This document shows positions 9,515 to 19,366 of a stretch of 64,000 nucleotides of DNA, piece after piece (positions within the stretch are counted from its first letter, which is position 1; each line of letters starts with the position of its first letter). This DNA is from an uncultured Lachnospiraceae bacterium. Its GTDB lineage: Bacteria > Bacillota > Clostridia > Lachnospirales > Lachnospiraceae. The notes below the pieces were generated by a model, which saw nothing but the letters and a program-made list of their open reading frames with translations, was not told where the DNA came from and did not search any database. A program made the position numbers and the translations under genes. Location of the stretch: NCBI GenBank assembly GCA_947172645.1, contig CAMWBY010000017.1, positions 21,028 through 85,027 of the forward strand. The letters are read 5' to 3'.

Positions 9515-9597
9515 ATGCATTTATTATAAAAAAATTAAAAATATAAAAATACCGAAAAGAATTGATAAAAAATACTGTCATTTTTTTATCTTCATTC

Positions 9598-11421
9598 TTA
9601 CTTCCCTCTCATTTCTGTCGGAATCATCAGCCTCACCCGCGTGCCTGCGCCGAGTTCCGAATAAATATGCACGCGGTATCCGTCCCCATAATACAGCTTC
9701 ATACGCTGATTAATATTATAGAGCCCGATGCTTTTACTGCGGCTCATATCGCGTATTTCTATATCGTTGCGCAATTTGCCGAGTGCCTCTTCTGTCATTC
9801 CGCTTCCGTTGTCATCCACATCGATAAACAGAACCTGTCCGCCCTCCACCTCTCTTCTGTAAACAGATAAGACAATCCGGCCGCCCTCATCCACTTCGTC
9901 CATCCCATGCTGTATAGCATTCTCCACCACCGGCTGCAGGATGAGAGGCAGCATACGGTACTGCGACAAGTCAATCCCCTCCTCAATCTGTTTCCCAAAC
10001 TGGATACGGTTCCCAAACCTCAATTGCTGAATCTTCATATACTCGTCCACATGGTTTAGCTCTTCCTCCAAAGTAGTAAATGAAGTTCCTGTGTTTTCAA
10101 GAACATACCGCATAGCCTTGCCAAGAAGCTTAATTGCGGTCGATACCTCTTTATCCCCCGCCTTCAGGGCTTTCATGCGGATAGTTTCCAATGTATTATA
10201 TAAAAAATGCGGATTAATCTGGCTTGCAAGCATCTTAAACTCCATCTCCTGCTGCCTGATTAACAATTCTTGCTCTTTAATCTGCGCCTTGTATACTTTC
10301 GCCTCCTGTTCTTTAATATTGAACACCATAACCTGCAAATCGGAAAATGCTTCGGACAGTTCATCATTTCCCTGAAACGTAGGTATAAGTTCATAGTCCT
10401 GGTTACTCGCCTTATGCATCTCCTGCCTAAGCAGCCCTACCCTGCCCGTAAAATAATTGGTAAAAAAGTGTATCATTATCGCCGGAATGACCAGGGCTGA
10501 CAGGATGACCATGCCGCACATATACAGAATGCTTCTGATATTATCATACCCTTGTCCGTCCAATGTGCAGATATAGACTCTGGAATCAGACTGGTAGGCA
10601 TGGAAAGTTGATACATTGGCGAAACACTTATCCCCGTCCACTTCCGCCAACCCTGTATACTGGAAATAGGGTTCTCCATAATCCACAAAGACAGGCAGCG
10701 CATTCCCATACCTTTCCCTGTCCGAGCTGTAGAAAACAGGTCCCTCATCCACCGCCAACAGGCTTAGGTACCCGTCACTGTCCACCCGCATCCGCAAAAA
10801 ATCATTGCTGATATGAATCACAAGCACCGCATTGTAGGAAGAATCAAACAGTGGTATTTTCCTCACCAGACACAGGTTCCAATAGCTGTTCCGATATCCG
10901 TATTCCCAGGGAATCTCCTGCCAGAAAACATTGGACTGGGAGACAGCCTTTTGATACCATACCGTCTCTGCAATCTCTTCATCGACCCGCTTGAACTGTT
11001 TATAGTCTGTCAATGCCGGATTATCCGTATAAATATTAATCTCACTGATTTCACCGTAAGCCCTCACATATTGGTCCAACGTCACATTCTGGTCAACCGC
11101 CCGCATATAATCCTGTCTGGTATCAAATTCCCCCGTCAGAGTCCTTCTGACATCATTTGTAAAAGCGATATCCTTGGAAATATTGTAGACCTCCGTGGTA
11201 AATTCAAACAAAATATTACGTACCCTGTGATTATCGGATTTCAGCATATCCGTATAATAATTGACCATCAGATGGTATGTGTAAAACAATAAGAAAGCTC
11301 CAATCAGAACAATCGGCACGACTATGACCGCCATATAAATCAGGTACAACTGCCGCTTAATGGTAAGTCTGTTTAATCTGTTTAATTTTAATAATGAAGA
11401 AATACGGATTCTTTTATTCAT
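9598..11421 (-). CDS. Sensor histidine kinase, YesM type
   Basis: A 607-aa membrane kinase. Transmembrane helix 1 (about residues 27-48), a large extracellular sensor domain (about 50-297) and helix 2 (about 298-320) are followed by a HAMP linker. The His_kinase domain has the phospho-acceptor in INPHFLYNT (H405), and the ATPase domain has VENAIQHG and DNGSGM. YesM kinases pair with YesN/AraC regulators such as the one at 4003-5643, here separated by the importer genes on the opposite strand. The sensor probably detects the transported sugar or its loaded binding protein. It is divergent from the GH31 gene. Confidence 0.94.
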   Translation of the reverse strand: MNKRIRISSLLKLNRLNRLTIKRQLYLIYMAVIVVPIVLIGAFLLFYTYHLMVNYYTDMLKSDNHRVRNILFEFTTEVYNISKDIAFTNDVRRTLTGEFDTRQDYMRAVDQNVTLDQYVRAYGEISEINIYTDNPALTDYKQFKRVDEEIAETVWYQKAVSQSNVFWQEIPWEYGYRNSYWNLCLVRKIPLFDSSYNAVLVIHISNDFLRMRVDSDGYLSLLAVDEGPVFYSSDRERYGNALPVFVDYGEPYFQYTGLAEVDGDKCFANVSTFHAYQSDSRVYICTLDGQGYDNIRSILYMCGMVILSALVIPAIMIHFFTNYFTGRVGLLRQEMHKASNQDYELIPTFQGNDELSEAFSDLQVMVFNIKEQEAKVYKAQIKEQELLIRQQEMEFKMLASQINPHFLYNTLETIRMKALKAGDKEVSTAIKLLGKAMRYVLENTGTSFTTLEEELNHVDEYMKIQQLRFGNRIQFGKQIEEGIDLSQYRMLPLILQPVVENAIQHGMDEVDEGGRIVLSVYRREVEGGQVLFIDVDDNGSGMTEEALGKLRNDIEIRDMSRSKSIGLYNINQRMKLYYGDGYRVHIYSELGAGTRVRLMIPTEMRGK

Positions 11422-11642
11422 AAATGTTATATGGCCTTCCTAATCTAATTAGTGTCCTCTATATGTCTGACCCTATTTTACCATCCGTACATACTTCTTG
11501 CCCATAGCAAAATTTTTACGTATTTTACCTCTAAAAAATACACTATTATTTTAAAAGCCCATCCTATAATATGTTGGCACAAAGGAAACAGCAGATTTGG
11601 TAAGAGCGAAATGCCTGTCGGATATAAAATTATGGAAAGAAG

Positions 11643-11672
11643 TTGTAAGATAAGGCTGCCATAGTGTATGAT
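11643..11672 (+). promoter_or_regulatory. Possible promoter for the alpha-xylosidase gene
   Basis: TTGTAA (11643-11648) and TATGAT (11667-11672) are separated by 18 bases, about 140 bases before the chosen start. This is the best match I see in the 392-base divergent gap (11422-11813), which is otherwise AT-rich and without genes. Confidence 0.4.
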
Positions 11673-11813
11673 AGAAAAAAGCTATATCGTTTTCGTAAAT
11701 ACGTTTAAGGCATTGCTCTGTTTCCAATGTACTGTAAAGACATATACACCGCTACTTTGCATGGCTATTGTCTTCATAAATCATCAACATATTTTGACAG
11801 GAGGATACTCATT

Positions 11814-14159
11814 ATGAAATTCAGTAACGGATGTTGGCTCTTCAAGAAAGGGACTGCCTGCTTCTCACCCCATGAAGTCTACTACACCACAGTCAGGGAC
11901 ACCGAAGTGACTCTGTGCGCACCGACACGCCCAATCACATCCAGGGGCGATACATTGGGACTCGTGAATCTTACCGTCCGTATTTCTTCTCCTATGCCGG
12001 ATGTCATCCGCGTGCAGGCCGACCATCACATGGGTACGACGGATAAAGCACCGACTTTTGAACTTCACTTAGACACCCCGCAGGTTTTGCAGGTAGAAGA
12101 TACCAAAGAAACGCTCACCGTCACCAGCGGTTCCCTTTCTCTTGTCATCACGAAAAACCCCTGGTCTATGTCCTATGTAAGAGACGGCAAAGTGCTCACC
12201 AAAAGTGGCAGGAATGACCTTGCCCTGATGAAAACAGACTACAGGGGCGATTTCTATGAGGTGGACGGAGATTTGGAAAATACCTACATACGCCAACAGC
12301 TTGGCATCGGCGTAGGCGAACTGCTCTACGGGACAGGCGAACGTTTTACCCCTTTTGTCAAAAACGGCCAGTCCGTTGAAATTTATAACGAAGACGGCGG
12401 CACAAGCACCGACCAGGCTTACAAGAATATCCCTTTCTATCTCTCCAATAAGGGATACGGCGTGCTGGTAAACCATCCTGAGAAGGTGTCTATGGAGTTT
12501 GGAACCGAGAACGTGACCAAAGCCTCTTTCTGTGTAGAGGGAGGCAGCCTGGATTACTTCTTCTTCAACGGCCCTTCCATGAAGGATGTCCTTACACGGT
12601 ATACCGACTTGTCCGGCAAGCCTGCCCTGCCTGCGCCCTGGACCTTCGGATTGTGGCTGTCCACTTCCTTTACCACCAATTACGACGAAGAGACGGTCAT
12701 GAGTTTTATTGACGGTATGTTAGACCGCGGTATTCCGCTGCGCACTTTCCATTTCGACTGCTTCTGGATGAAGGCATTCCACTGGTCTGATTTTGTCTGG
12801 GATGAAGAGGTATTTCCCGACCCCGCCGGGCTCTTGTCGAGAATCAAAGCGAAAGGCTTAAATATCTGCGTCTGGATTAACCCCTATATCGGCCAGGAGT
12901 CCGTACTTTTTGCGGAAGGGAAAGAGAAAGGCTACTTTATCAAACGCCCTGGCGGTGACGTATGGCAGTGGGATATGTGGCAGCCCGGCATGGCGTTTGT
13001 TGATTTCACCAACCCGGAAGCATGCAGATGGTATCAGGATAAACTGGAAGCCCTGCTTGACATGGGCGTGGACTGTTTCAAGACGGATTTCGGAGAGAGG
13101 ATTCCTGTAAACTGCGTCTACCATGACGGTTCCGACCCGAAGAAAATGCACAATTTCTACACATACCTGTACAATAAGACCGTCTATGAACTGTTGGAGA
13201 GAAAACGCGGCAAAGGCGAAGCCGTACTGTTCGCCCGCTCTGCAACCGTAGGCGGACAGAAGTTCCCCGTGCATTGGGGCGGCGACTGTTGGTCCGATTA
13301 TGAATCTATGGAGGAAAGCCTTCGGGGCGGCCTGTCCCTGTTGATGTCCGGCTTCGGTTTCTGGGCGCATGATATCGGCGGATTCGAACATACTTCCACC
13401 GCTGACGTCTACAAACGCTGGGTTGCTTTCGGTCTGTTGTCTTCCCACAGCAGACTGCACGGAAGCCAGTCTTACCGTGTGCCGTGGCTTTATGACGATG
13501 AAGCCGTGGATGTGGTAAGAACCTTTACCCGGCTAAAGGCATCCTTGATGCCGTATTTGTATGAGACATCCATAGACACTTCCCGCTCCGGCGTTCCAAC
13601 CATGCGCAGTATGGTTCTGGAATTTACGGAAGACAAGAACTGTCACTATCTGGACAAACAATATATGTTGGGCGACAACCTCTTAGTAGCCCCCATCTTT
13701 AACGATGAGAGCATTGGCTCTTTCTATCTGCCGAAAGGCGCATGGACGGATTTCTTCACAGGAGAGGTGACGGAAGGCGGTGTATGGGTTGAGAAAACCT
13801 ATGATTACCTGCACTTGCCGCTGATGGTTCGCGGAAACTCCATCGTGGCGGTGGGCGCATGTGACGATAAGCCTGACTACGATTATGCCGATGGCGCCCA
13901 ATTGCGTATATACGCACTGGAGGACGGGCAGGCTGCCGAAACCATTATTTATGATATGGCACAGAACGAATCGCTCCGTGTAACTGCCCTGAAGAACGGT
14001 TCTAAAATTACCATCCAGGCAGACAATAAAGGTGGCAAACCTTACACGCTAAGGCTTATCAACATACAGGCAAAGTCCGCCGACGGCGCTTCCATGGCTG
14101 TGGAAGGAAATGATACGGTGCTGACGCCGGATGCGGCAACGATACTGGTGACCGTTTAG
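11814..14159 (+). CDS. yicI: GH31 alpha-xylosidase, YicI type
   Basis: This 781-aa enzyme is close in length and motifs to E. coli YicI (772 aa) and removes alpha-1,6-xylose from the non-reducing end of isoprimeverose and xyloglucan oligosaccharides. The catalytic region is near-identical to YicI: WINPYIGQ, KTDFGERIP (nucleophile about D425), FPVHWGGDC (acid/base about D491), FWAHDIGGFE and SSHSRLHGS. There is no signal peptide, so the enzyme is cytoplasmic. GACAGGAGG lies eleven bases before ATG 11814; the in-frame ATG 29 codons upstream has no ribosome site. It stands alone, divergent from the kinase. Its neighbours (fucosidase, beta-galactosidase, importer) complete a xyloglucan side-chain set. 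Confidence 0.95.
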   Translation: MKFSNGCWLFKKGTACFSPHEVYYTTVRDTEVTLCAPTRPITSRGDTLGLVNLTVRISSPMPDVIRVQADHHMGTTDKAPTFELHLDTPQVLQVEDTKETLTVTSGSLSLVITKNPWSMSYVRDGKVLTKSGRNDLALMKTDYRGDFYEVDGDLENTYIRQQLGIGVGELLYGTGERFTPFVKNGQSVEIYNEDGGTSTDQAYKNIPFYLSNKGYGVLVNHPEKVSMEFGTENVTKASFCVEGGSLDYFFFNGPSMKDVLTRYTDLSGKPALPAPWTFGLWLSTSFTTNYDEETVMSFIDGMLDRGIPLRTFHFDCFWMKAFHWSDFVWDEEVFPDPAGLLSRIKAKGLNICVWINPYIGQESVLFAEGKEKGYFIKRPGGDVWQWDMWQPGMAFVDFTNPEACRWYQDKLEALLDMGVDCFKTDFGERIPVNCVYHDGSDPKKMHNFYTYLYNKTVYELLERKRGKGEAVLFARSATVGGQKFPVHWGGDCWSDYESMEESLRGGLSLLMSGFGFWAHDIGGFEHTSTADVYKRWVAFGLLSSHSRLHGSQSYRVPWLYDDEAVDVVRTFTRLKASLMPYLYETSIDTSRSGVPTMRSMVLEFTEDKNCHYLDKQYMLGDNLLVAPIFNDESIGSFYLPKGAWTDFFTGEVTEGGVWVEKTYDYLHLPLMVRGNSIVAVGACDDKPDYDYADGAQLRIYALEDGQAAETIIYDMAQNESLRVTALKNGSKITIQADNKGGKPYTLRLINIQAKSADGASMAVEGNDTVLTPDAATILVTV

Positions 14160-14177
14160 CAGATTTATTGTGCAACC

Positions 14178-14227
14178 AACACCCCCGGAGACATGAGTAT
14201 ACCGTCCCGGGGGTGTTAAAATGTTAT
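14178..14227. terminator. Hairpin between convergent genes
   Basis: AACACCCCCGG (14178-14188) pairs with CCGGGGGTGTT (14217-14227), and the stem can extend through GAGAC/GTC. It lies between the convergent GH31 and NSS transporter genes. The stem is very strong, but neither side has a long T run, so termination is likely rather than certain. Confidence 0.6.
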
Positions 14228-14271
14228 CGAATCTTCTGTTTAGTTTTTTAGAAATCGATGCGCTAATCCCT

Positions 14272-15669
14272 CTACATCGTAATCCATCCGAAAACATTTG
14301 CAATGGAACTGAGAAGGATAACTACGACACATATAGGCGCAAGATATTTCATAAAAAAGCAGTACATCTTCTTGCGTTTAAATGCGGAAGACTGTTCCAC
14401 TTCCTCCGTAATCCGGTCAAGCCCTGCCACACGGGTAATCAAAAGGCAGGTTGCCAGAGCCGCCAAAGGCATCATAAGCGAGTTGGTCAGGAAATCGAAG
14501 AAATCAAGAATCGACATTCCGATTACCGTGACAAAATCAAGCACGCCAAAACCAAGGGCCGAAGCCGAGCCAAGCACAACCATGATGACGCCCATCAGTA
14601 CCGTGGCTTTATGACGGCTAAAACCGAATTGGTCCTCAAAAGTAGAGACGCCTGATTCCGCAAGCGAAATAGCGCTGGTCAACGCCGCAAGCAGAACCAA
14701 CAGGAAAAACATAATCCCTGCCCCGGTTCCGAAACCCATGCTTGCAAAAACCTTCGGGATGGTGATAAACATCAAGGACGGCCCCGCCTGCAATGTGTCC
14801 GGATTGCCGCCGGAGAAAGCAAAGACAGCCGGAATAATCATAAGTCCTGCAAGCATGGCAATCGCCGTATCAAAAACTTCCACCTGTTTCGTAGATTGCT
14901 CAATATCCACTTCTTTTTTCATATAAGAACCATAGGTATATAAAATACCCATGGCGATGGACAGCGAATAAAACATCTGTCCCATAGCGGCAACCACGGT
15001 CATCCACGAGAAATTCTCGAAGTTCGGAATCAGGAAGTACTTCACGCCCTCCCATGCCCCCGGTCTGGTCATGGAATAACCGGCCACAAAAATTGCCAAA
15101 ATGACAAGCAGCGGCATCATCACTTTGGAAACCCGCTCCACGCCATGTTTTACCCCTGCAAACAGAACCGCCACAACGATAAAGCTAAACAAAAGGAACC
15201 ATATCTCCGCGCTGAACCCGTCCGAAATAAACCCGGTAAAATAGTCGTCCTGCGCCAAAGCCTCCGTGTTCCCCCGCAGATATTCAAATAGGTACTTAAC
15301 CACCCACCCGCCAATGACACTGTAATAAGGCACAATCAGCATAGGAATCACCGCGTTCACCCATCCGCCTATCTTAAAAGGCATCTTCTTGCCAAAAGAC
15401 TGGAACGCGCCTACCGGGCTTCTCTTTGTCATACGCCCCAGGGCAGTTTCCGACACAATCAGCGCATAGCCGAAAGTCAACATCAGAATCAAATAAGTCA
15501 AAAGAAAAATTCCGCCGCCATATTTCGCCGCAAGATAGGGGAATCTCCAGATATTGCCAAGACCGACCGCCGAACCGGCAACCGCCAGGACATACCCTAA
15601 TTTCCCGGAAAAAGTACTGCGCTTCTTCCCTGCATGTGGCAGAGCTGTAGTAGTTTCATTTTCTGTCAT
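14272..15669 (-). CDS. Sodium-dependent transporter, NSS family
   Basis: A 465-aa neurotransmitter:sodium-symporter family protein with the first-helix signature GSAVGLGNIWRFPYLAAKYGG, which binds Na+ and substrate in LeuT-type proteins. About eleven to twelve helices follow, and helix 6 carries the unwound region near FYSLSIAMG. Bacterial members import amino acids with sodium; the substrate here cannot be told. Its start codon lies inside the end of the DUF3795 gene (14-base overlap), indicating translational coupling. Confidence 0.9.
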   Translation of the reverse strand: MTENETTTALPHAGKKRSTFSGKLGYVLAVAGSAVGLGNIWRFPYLAAKYGGGIFLLTYLILMLTFGYALIVSETALGRMTKRSPVGAFQSFGKKMPFKIGGWVNAVIPMLIVPYYSVIGGWVVKYLFEYLRGNTEALAQDDYFTGFISDGFSAEIWFLLFSFIVVAVLFAGVKHGVERVSKVMMPLLVILAIFVAGYSMTRPGAWEGVKYFLIPNFENFSWMTVVAAMGQMFYSLSIAMGILYTYGSYMKKEVDIEQSTKQVEVFDTAIAMLAGLMIIPAVFAFSGGNPDTLQAGPSLMFITIPKVFASMGFGTGAGIMFFLLVLLAALTSAISLAESGVSTFEDQFGFSRHKATVLMGVIMVVLGSASALGFGVLDFVTVIGMSILDFFDFLTNSLMMPLAALATCLLITRVAGLDRITEEVEQSSAFKRKKMYCFFMKYLAPICVVVILLSSIANVFGWITM

Positions 15670-15982
15670 CTTTTACCTCGTTTCTCTTCAGCGCGTCCAC
15701 GCGCGTTCTTACATTCTCGGCAAATTCCTCATCGGAATATTTCGGGTCCCTTGTCTTCATCCAGACGGCGCACGGAACCTCGCCGCATTCTCCACAGTTT
15801 TTGAATCCCTTGCCATTCACCGTACAATCATAGATGGCGCAAACTTTCCCATCCGGCACATGGAAGACCTTGCCGTTACATGTGTTACAGCCTGTGCACA
15901 GATTGCCGAAACAGTAACACGCGCTGCAATCTGTCCCACATACGCTCAGGTCTCCCTGATGCTGATTTAAGATATTCTCCAT
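15656..15982 (-). CDS. DUF3795 cysteine-rich small protein
   Basis: A 108-aa protein with eleven Cys in the first 70 residues, in the DUF3795 pattern CGTDCSACYCF, LCTGCNTC, CAIYDC, CGECGEVPC. This suggests a metal or Fe-S centre; the function of the family is not established. It is typically a stand-alone protein of anaerobes. The gene is upstream of the NSS transporter and overlaps it by 14 bases. The C-terminal 40 residues are charged and helical. Confidence 0.85.
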   Translation of the reverse strand: MENILNQHQGDLSVCGTDCSACYCFGNLCTGCNTCNGKVFHVPDGKVCAIYDCTVNGKGFKNCGECGEVPCAVWMKTRDPKYSDEEFAENVRTRVDALKRNEVKDDRK

Positions 15983-16031
15983 GACATTCCTTCTCCTTCG
16001 TAAGTATATTTTTTTATTATACCACTTTCTA

Positions 16032-17375
16032 CTATGATTGTGTTATATATTTTTCACGACACTCTCTCCGGTAAAAAAACACTGAAATGCCCATCCCAAT
16101 CATCCATCCTATGGGCCACGAACACCATATTCCAATCGAAGAACCAGACCATGCCGAAAGCGCAAACGCCAGGATAACGCGCAAAACAAGGTCCGTAAAA
16201 GTGGCAATCATAAACTGCCGCATCGCGCTGACACCCCGTAAAATCCCATCCGCCACCAGTTTAACGGATATCACAAAATAAAAAGGCGACACAATCCACA
16301 GGAAATATCTGCCCGTCAACAGTGCAACAGAAGAGCTTTCTTCCATAAAAAGCAACAATAAATACTTGCCAAAGAAGACATATACCGCACAGAAAGGGAT
16401 GCACAAACACCACACTAACTTCAACCCCGCACTAAATCCCGCCTTGATTCTCTCAAATTTATGCGCGCCAAGATTCTGCGCCGCAAAATTGGAAATACCG
16501 TTCCCGATGGTCGTAAAAGAGGTAATCACCAGATTGTTCAGCTTGACCGCGGCGGAATATCCCGCGGCAACACTGACGCCGAAACCGTTGATACAGCCTT
16601 GAATCATCATATTTCCCACAGATATAAAAGACTGCTGCAGAATGCTCGGAATGGCAATCACCGCTATTTTCCCAAGCAGGTTCCATGAAAAGACAGGAAC
16701 GTTTCCTTCTGTCCGGATGCCTGCCAAACGTCTTAAAACCAATGCAACGGATAACATGCAGCTTACGCCCTGGCAAAGAAAAGTCGCCCACGCGACGCCT
16801 CCAATACCCATATCAAAATATTTCACGAAAACAATATCAAGCACGATATTGGCGCTTGACGACATGGCCAGGAAGATAAACGGCGTCTTGGAATCGCCCA
16901 ACGCTGAGAAAATTCCTGTGGCAATATTGTAAAAAAGCAAAAAAGGCAATCCCCAAATATAGATATTCAAATATAGAGAAGAGTCCCCCATTATCTCCGG
17001 CTGCGTCTTCATCAGCCGCAGCAGCGTATCGCATAACAACAATCCTGCCGACATCAAAACCGCGCAAAGCGCCCCGCTGGCAATCAAAGCCGTATAGACA
17101 GAGGTTTTCATAGTCTTATAGTCTTTCGCCCCAAACAGCTGCGACGTCATGACAGAGCATCCGATATTGCACCCAAACGCAAAAGCGATAAAAATAAGCG
17201 TAATATTATAGCTGTTCCCCACGGCAGCCAACGCATTTTCTCCGATAAACCTGCCCGCCACCAACGAATCGGCTATATTGTATAACTGTTGAAATACAAT
17301 GCTGCCAAACATAGGCAGACAGAACATCCACAAAACTTTCTGAGGATTCCCCTGCGTCATATCCTTATTCATCAT
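16032..17375 (-). CDS. MATE family multidrug exporter
   Basis: A 447-aa inner-membrane antiporter of the MATE/NorM (MatE, DinF) superfamily with about twelve helices. Both halves carry the family pattern, including PMFGSIVFQQLYNIADSLVAG in helix 1 and a GNSYN segment. Such proteins exchange Na+ or H+ for cationic drugs; substrates are unknown. AAAGGAG stands six bases before ATG 17375. It is divergent from the LysR gene at 17537, which may control it. Confidence 0.88.
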   Translation of the reverse strand: MMNKDMTQGNPQKVLWMFCLPMFGSIVFQQLYNIADSLVAGRFIGENALAAVGNSYNITLIFIAFAFGCNIGCSVMTSQLFGAKDYKTMKTSVYTALIASGALCAVLMSAGLLLCDTLLRLMKTQPEIMGDSSLYLNIYIWGLPFLLFYNIATGIFSALGDSKTPFIFLAMSSSANIVLDIVFVKYFDMGIGGVAWATFLCQGVSCMLSVALVLRRLAGIRTEGNVPVFSWNLLGKIAVIAIPSILQQSFISVGNMMIQGCINGFGVSVAAGYSAAVKLNNLVITSFTTIGNGISNFAAQNLGAHKFERIKAGFSAGLKLVWCLCIPFCAVYVFFGKYLLLLFMEESSSVALLTGRYFLWIVSPFYFVISVKLVADGILRGVSAMRQFMIATFTDLVLRVILAFALSAWSGSSIGIWCSWPIGWMIGMGISVFFYRRECREKYITQS

Positions 17376-17536
17376 TCTTTACTCCTTTTATTGCTTTTGT
17401 ATGGACTGTTAAAAGTGACAGTCCTCTCTTTACATCTTACCAAGAATGCATTATACTACCCGCAAAGAAATATGAAAAATATATATATGATATAATAAAT
17501 ATCTAATTTTTATATATAAGAAAGCACACAACGCAT

Positions 17537-18436
17537 ATGGATATCAACTTTGAATACTACAAAATATTTTACTATGTAGCAAAATACAAGAACATCACAA
17601 AGGCTGCCGCCGCACTGGGAAATAACCAGCCAAATGTGACAAGGGTTATGAAATTACTGGAAGCACAACTAAATTGTAAACTCTTTATCCGGGAGGCAAG
17701 AGGCATCAGCCTGACGGAAGCGGGGGAACTTCTTTTCTCCCATGTGGAAATCGCCTATAGCCACTTACTAAATGCACAGGAGGAAATACGCGGGCAGAAT
17801 ACCCAAGGTTACGGCACCGTGGAAATCGGGGCAACCGAGACGGCGCTGCATCTTTTCCTGTTGGATGCGCTGCTTGGTTTCAAGAAGAAATACCCGGCAG
17901 TCAGAATCAAAATCCACAACCATACCGCGCCGGAAACCCTCAGGCTATTAACCGGCGGGAAACTGGATTTTGCCGTCGTTACGTCGCCCTTTGAAATTCC
18001 CAAAGCCGTACGCAGTGAAAAAATCTTAGATTTTAATGAAATATTGGTGGGCGGAATGCAATACCGAAATCTTCGCCATGCATCTTTGGAGTTAAAAGAC
18101 TTGAAAGACTATCCCTGGGTCGGATTGGGAAGAGGAACGGCAACCTATGAGCTTTATAAAAATTTCTTCATAGGACATAAGATTGACTTGGAACCCGATA
18201 TGGAAGTGGCTACCTCCGACCTTCTCCTGCCACTCATTGTAAATAATCTTGGTATCGGTTTCGTTCCCGAGACGCTTGCCCTGCCGTTTCTTGCGGAAGA
18301 GAAACTGATACCGATACACATAAACTGCAAAATTCCCAAACGTTCCCTTCAGATGGTGTCCGACCAGGGACGCGGGAAAAGCCTTGCGGCGGATACACTG
18401 TATCAATATTTCAGGGAAAAAGCCGCCGGACAGTAA
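17537..18436 (+). CDS. LysR-type transcriptional regulator
   Basis: A 299-aa protein with an N-terminal winged helix-turn-helix (about residues 4-62, NITKAAAALGNNQPNVTRVMKL) and a C-terminal two-lobed effector domain (about 90-295). The gene is divergent from the MATE exporter with a 161-base AT-rich gap, the usual arrangement for LysR control of the neighbour. No strong ribosome site is visible before the ATG. The ligand is unknown. Confidence 0.9.
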   Translation: MDINFEYYKIFYYVAKYKNITKAAAALGNNQPNVTRVMKLLEAQLNCKLFIREARGISLTEAGELLFSHVEIAYSHLLNAQEEIRGQNTQGYGTVEIGATETALHLFLLDALLGFKKKYPAVRIKIHNHTAPETLRLLTGGKLDFAVVTSPFEIPKAVRSEKILDFNEILVGGMQYRNLRHASLELKDLKDYPWVGLGRGTATYELYKNFFIGHKIDLEPDMEVATSDLLLPLIVNNLGIGFVPETLALPFLAEEKLIPIHINCKIPKRSLQMVSDQGRGKSLAADTLYQYFREKAAGQ

Positions 18437-18490
18437 ATTCATACATGCGCTTGTCCATCCGCGCTATCCTTATTTTGTTCCCATAATGCA

Positions 18491-19366
18491 TTAAGGATAT
18501 ATCTCCCTTGCGTCCTTAGGCAGACTATGCACATGCTCCAAAAATCCCCTGGCGGCTTCCGCCTCTTCTGCATCATAGATATAGCCCAATTTCTCCGCCA
18601 CAAACTTCGCCGTGGAATCAAACAGGCCGCACATGGAAAAAACTGCCCGCCAGCCGTCCTGCGCGCTCCCTCCAAAATAAGTATCCAGATAGCAATGATA
18701 TTCTTCGTCACTAATCCACCTGTATAAGTACTTGCCAGACTTTCCCACACTCACGCCAAAATCCGTATTGATACCGGCCTTCCAGGAAAGCATCTTCTCA
18801 AGCTGCTTGCGCACGACAAAATTCGCCATATCCTGTACATAAGGCATCTCCCCACGCCACAGACCCTTGGCAAGATTATTGCTGCACCACCAAAACTCAT
18901 TGGCACATGCCAGAAACTGCTCCCGGGTAGGTTTCCTCACATGGCGGTCTGCATCCGTGGACTCCGGTATTTTGGGCAGAATCCGTTCCTTATCCAGTAA
19001 AATCCGGCATAGCTTATCATCCCCTATATGCTCTTTGGCATGTAAAACCGATTCTACGTGTAAGTCCACCCGGTTGCCATCAGTAAACTGCATCAGCCAA
19101 CCATAGAAATTCTCTCTGTCGCAAGAAGCATCCGGTCCCTCATCCGGATACTGCATATACAGGATATCGCCGAACCTGCGAATCCACTCCTTGTCCTCGA
19201 TAAAAGGCTTCGTCTCCGTCACCACGAACACAATGTCATAATCCTGGAAAATATCCTTCGGCGCATTCGCATTGGTTCTTGAACCATTCATATAGATAGC
19301 TAAAATCCGGCTGTCCGCATTTGCAATATCCAAAAACAACTGATACATAACTGTTTCGCTACGCAT
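18491..19366 (-). CDS. ANT(6)-like aminoglycoside adenylyltransferase
   Basis: A 291-aa member of the aminoglycoside 6-adenylyltransferase family (AadE/AadK), which transfers AMP from ATP to streptomycin. The nucleotidyltransferase signature is seen as MNGSRTNANAPKDIFQDYDI, with the metal-binding Asp pair in DYD, then a third acidic strand NRVDLHV. The C-terminal helical domain starts near residue 145. AAAGGGG precedes ATG 19366. No mobile-element signature flanks it, so it may be an intrinsic chromosomal homologue; activity on streptomycin is not shown by sequence alone. Confidence 0.88.
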   Translation of the reverse strand: MRSETVMYQLFLDIANADSRILAIYMNGSRTNANAPKDIFQDYDIVFVVTETKPFIEDKEWIRRFGDILYMQYPDEGPDASCDRENFYGWLMQFTDGNRVDLHVESVLHAKEHIGDDKLCRILLDKERILPKIPESTDADRHVRKPTREQFLACANEFWWCSNNLAKGLWRGEMPYVQDMANFVVRKQLEKMLSWKAGINTDFGVSVGKSGKYLYRWISDEEYHCYLDTYFGGSAQDGWRAVFSMCGLFDSTAKFVAEKLGYIYDAEEAEAARGFLEHVHSLPKDAREIYP

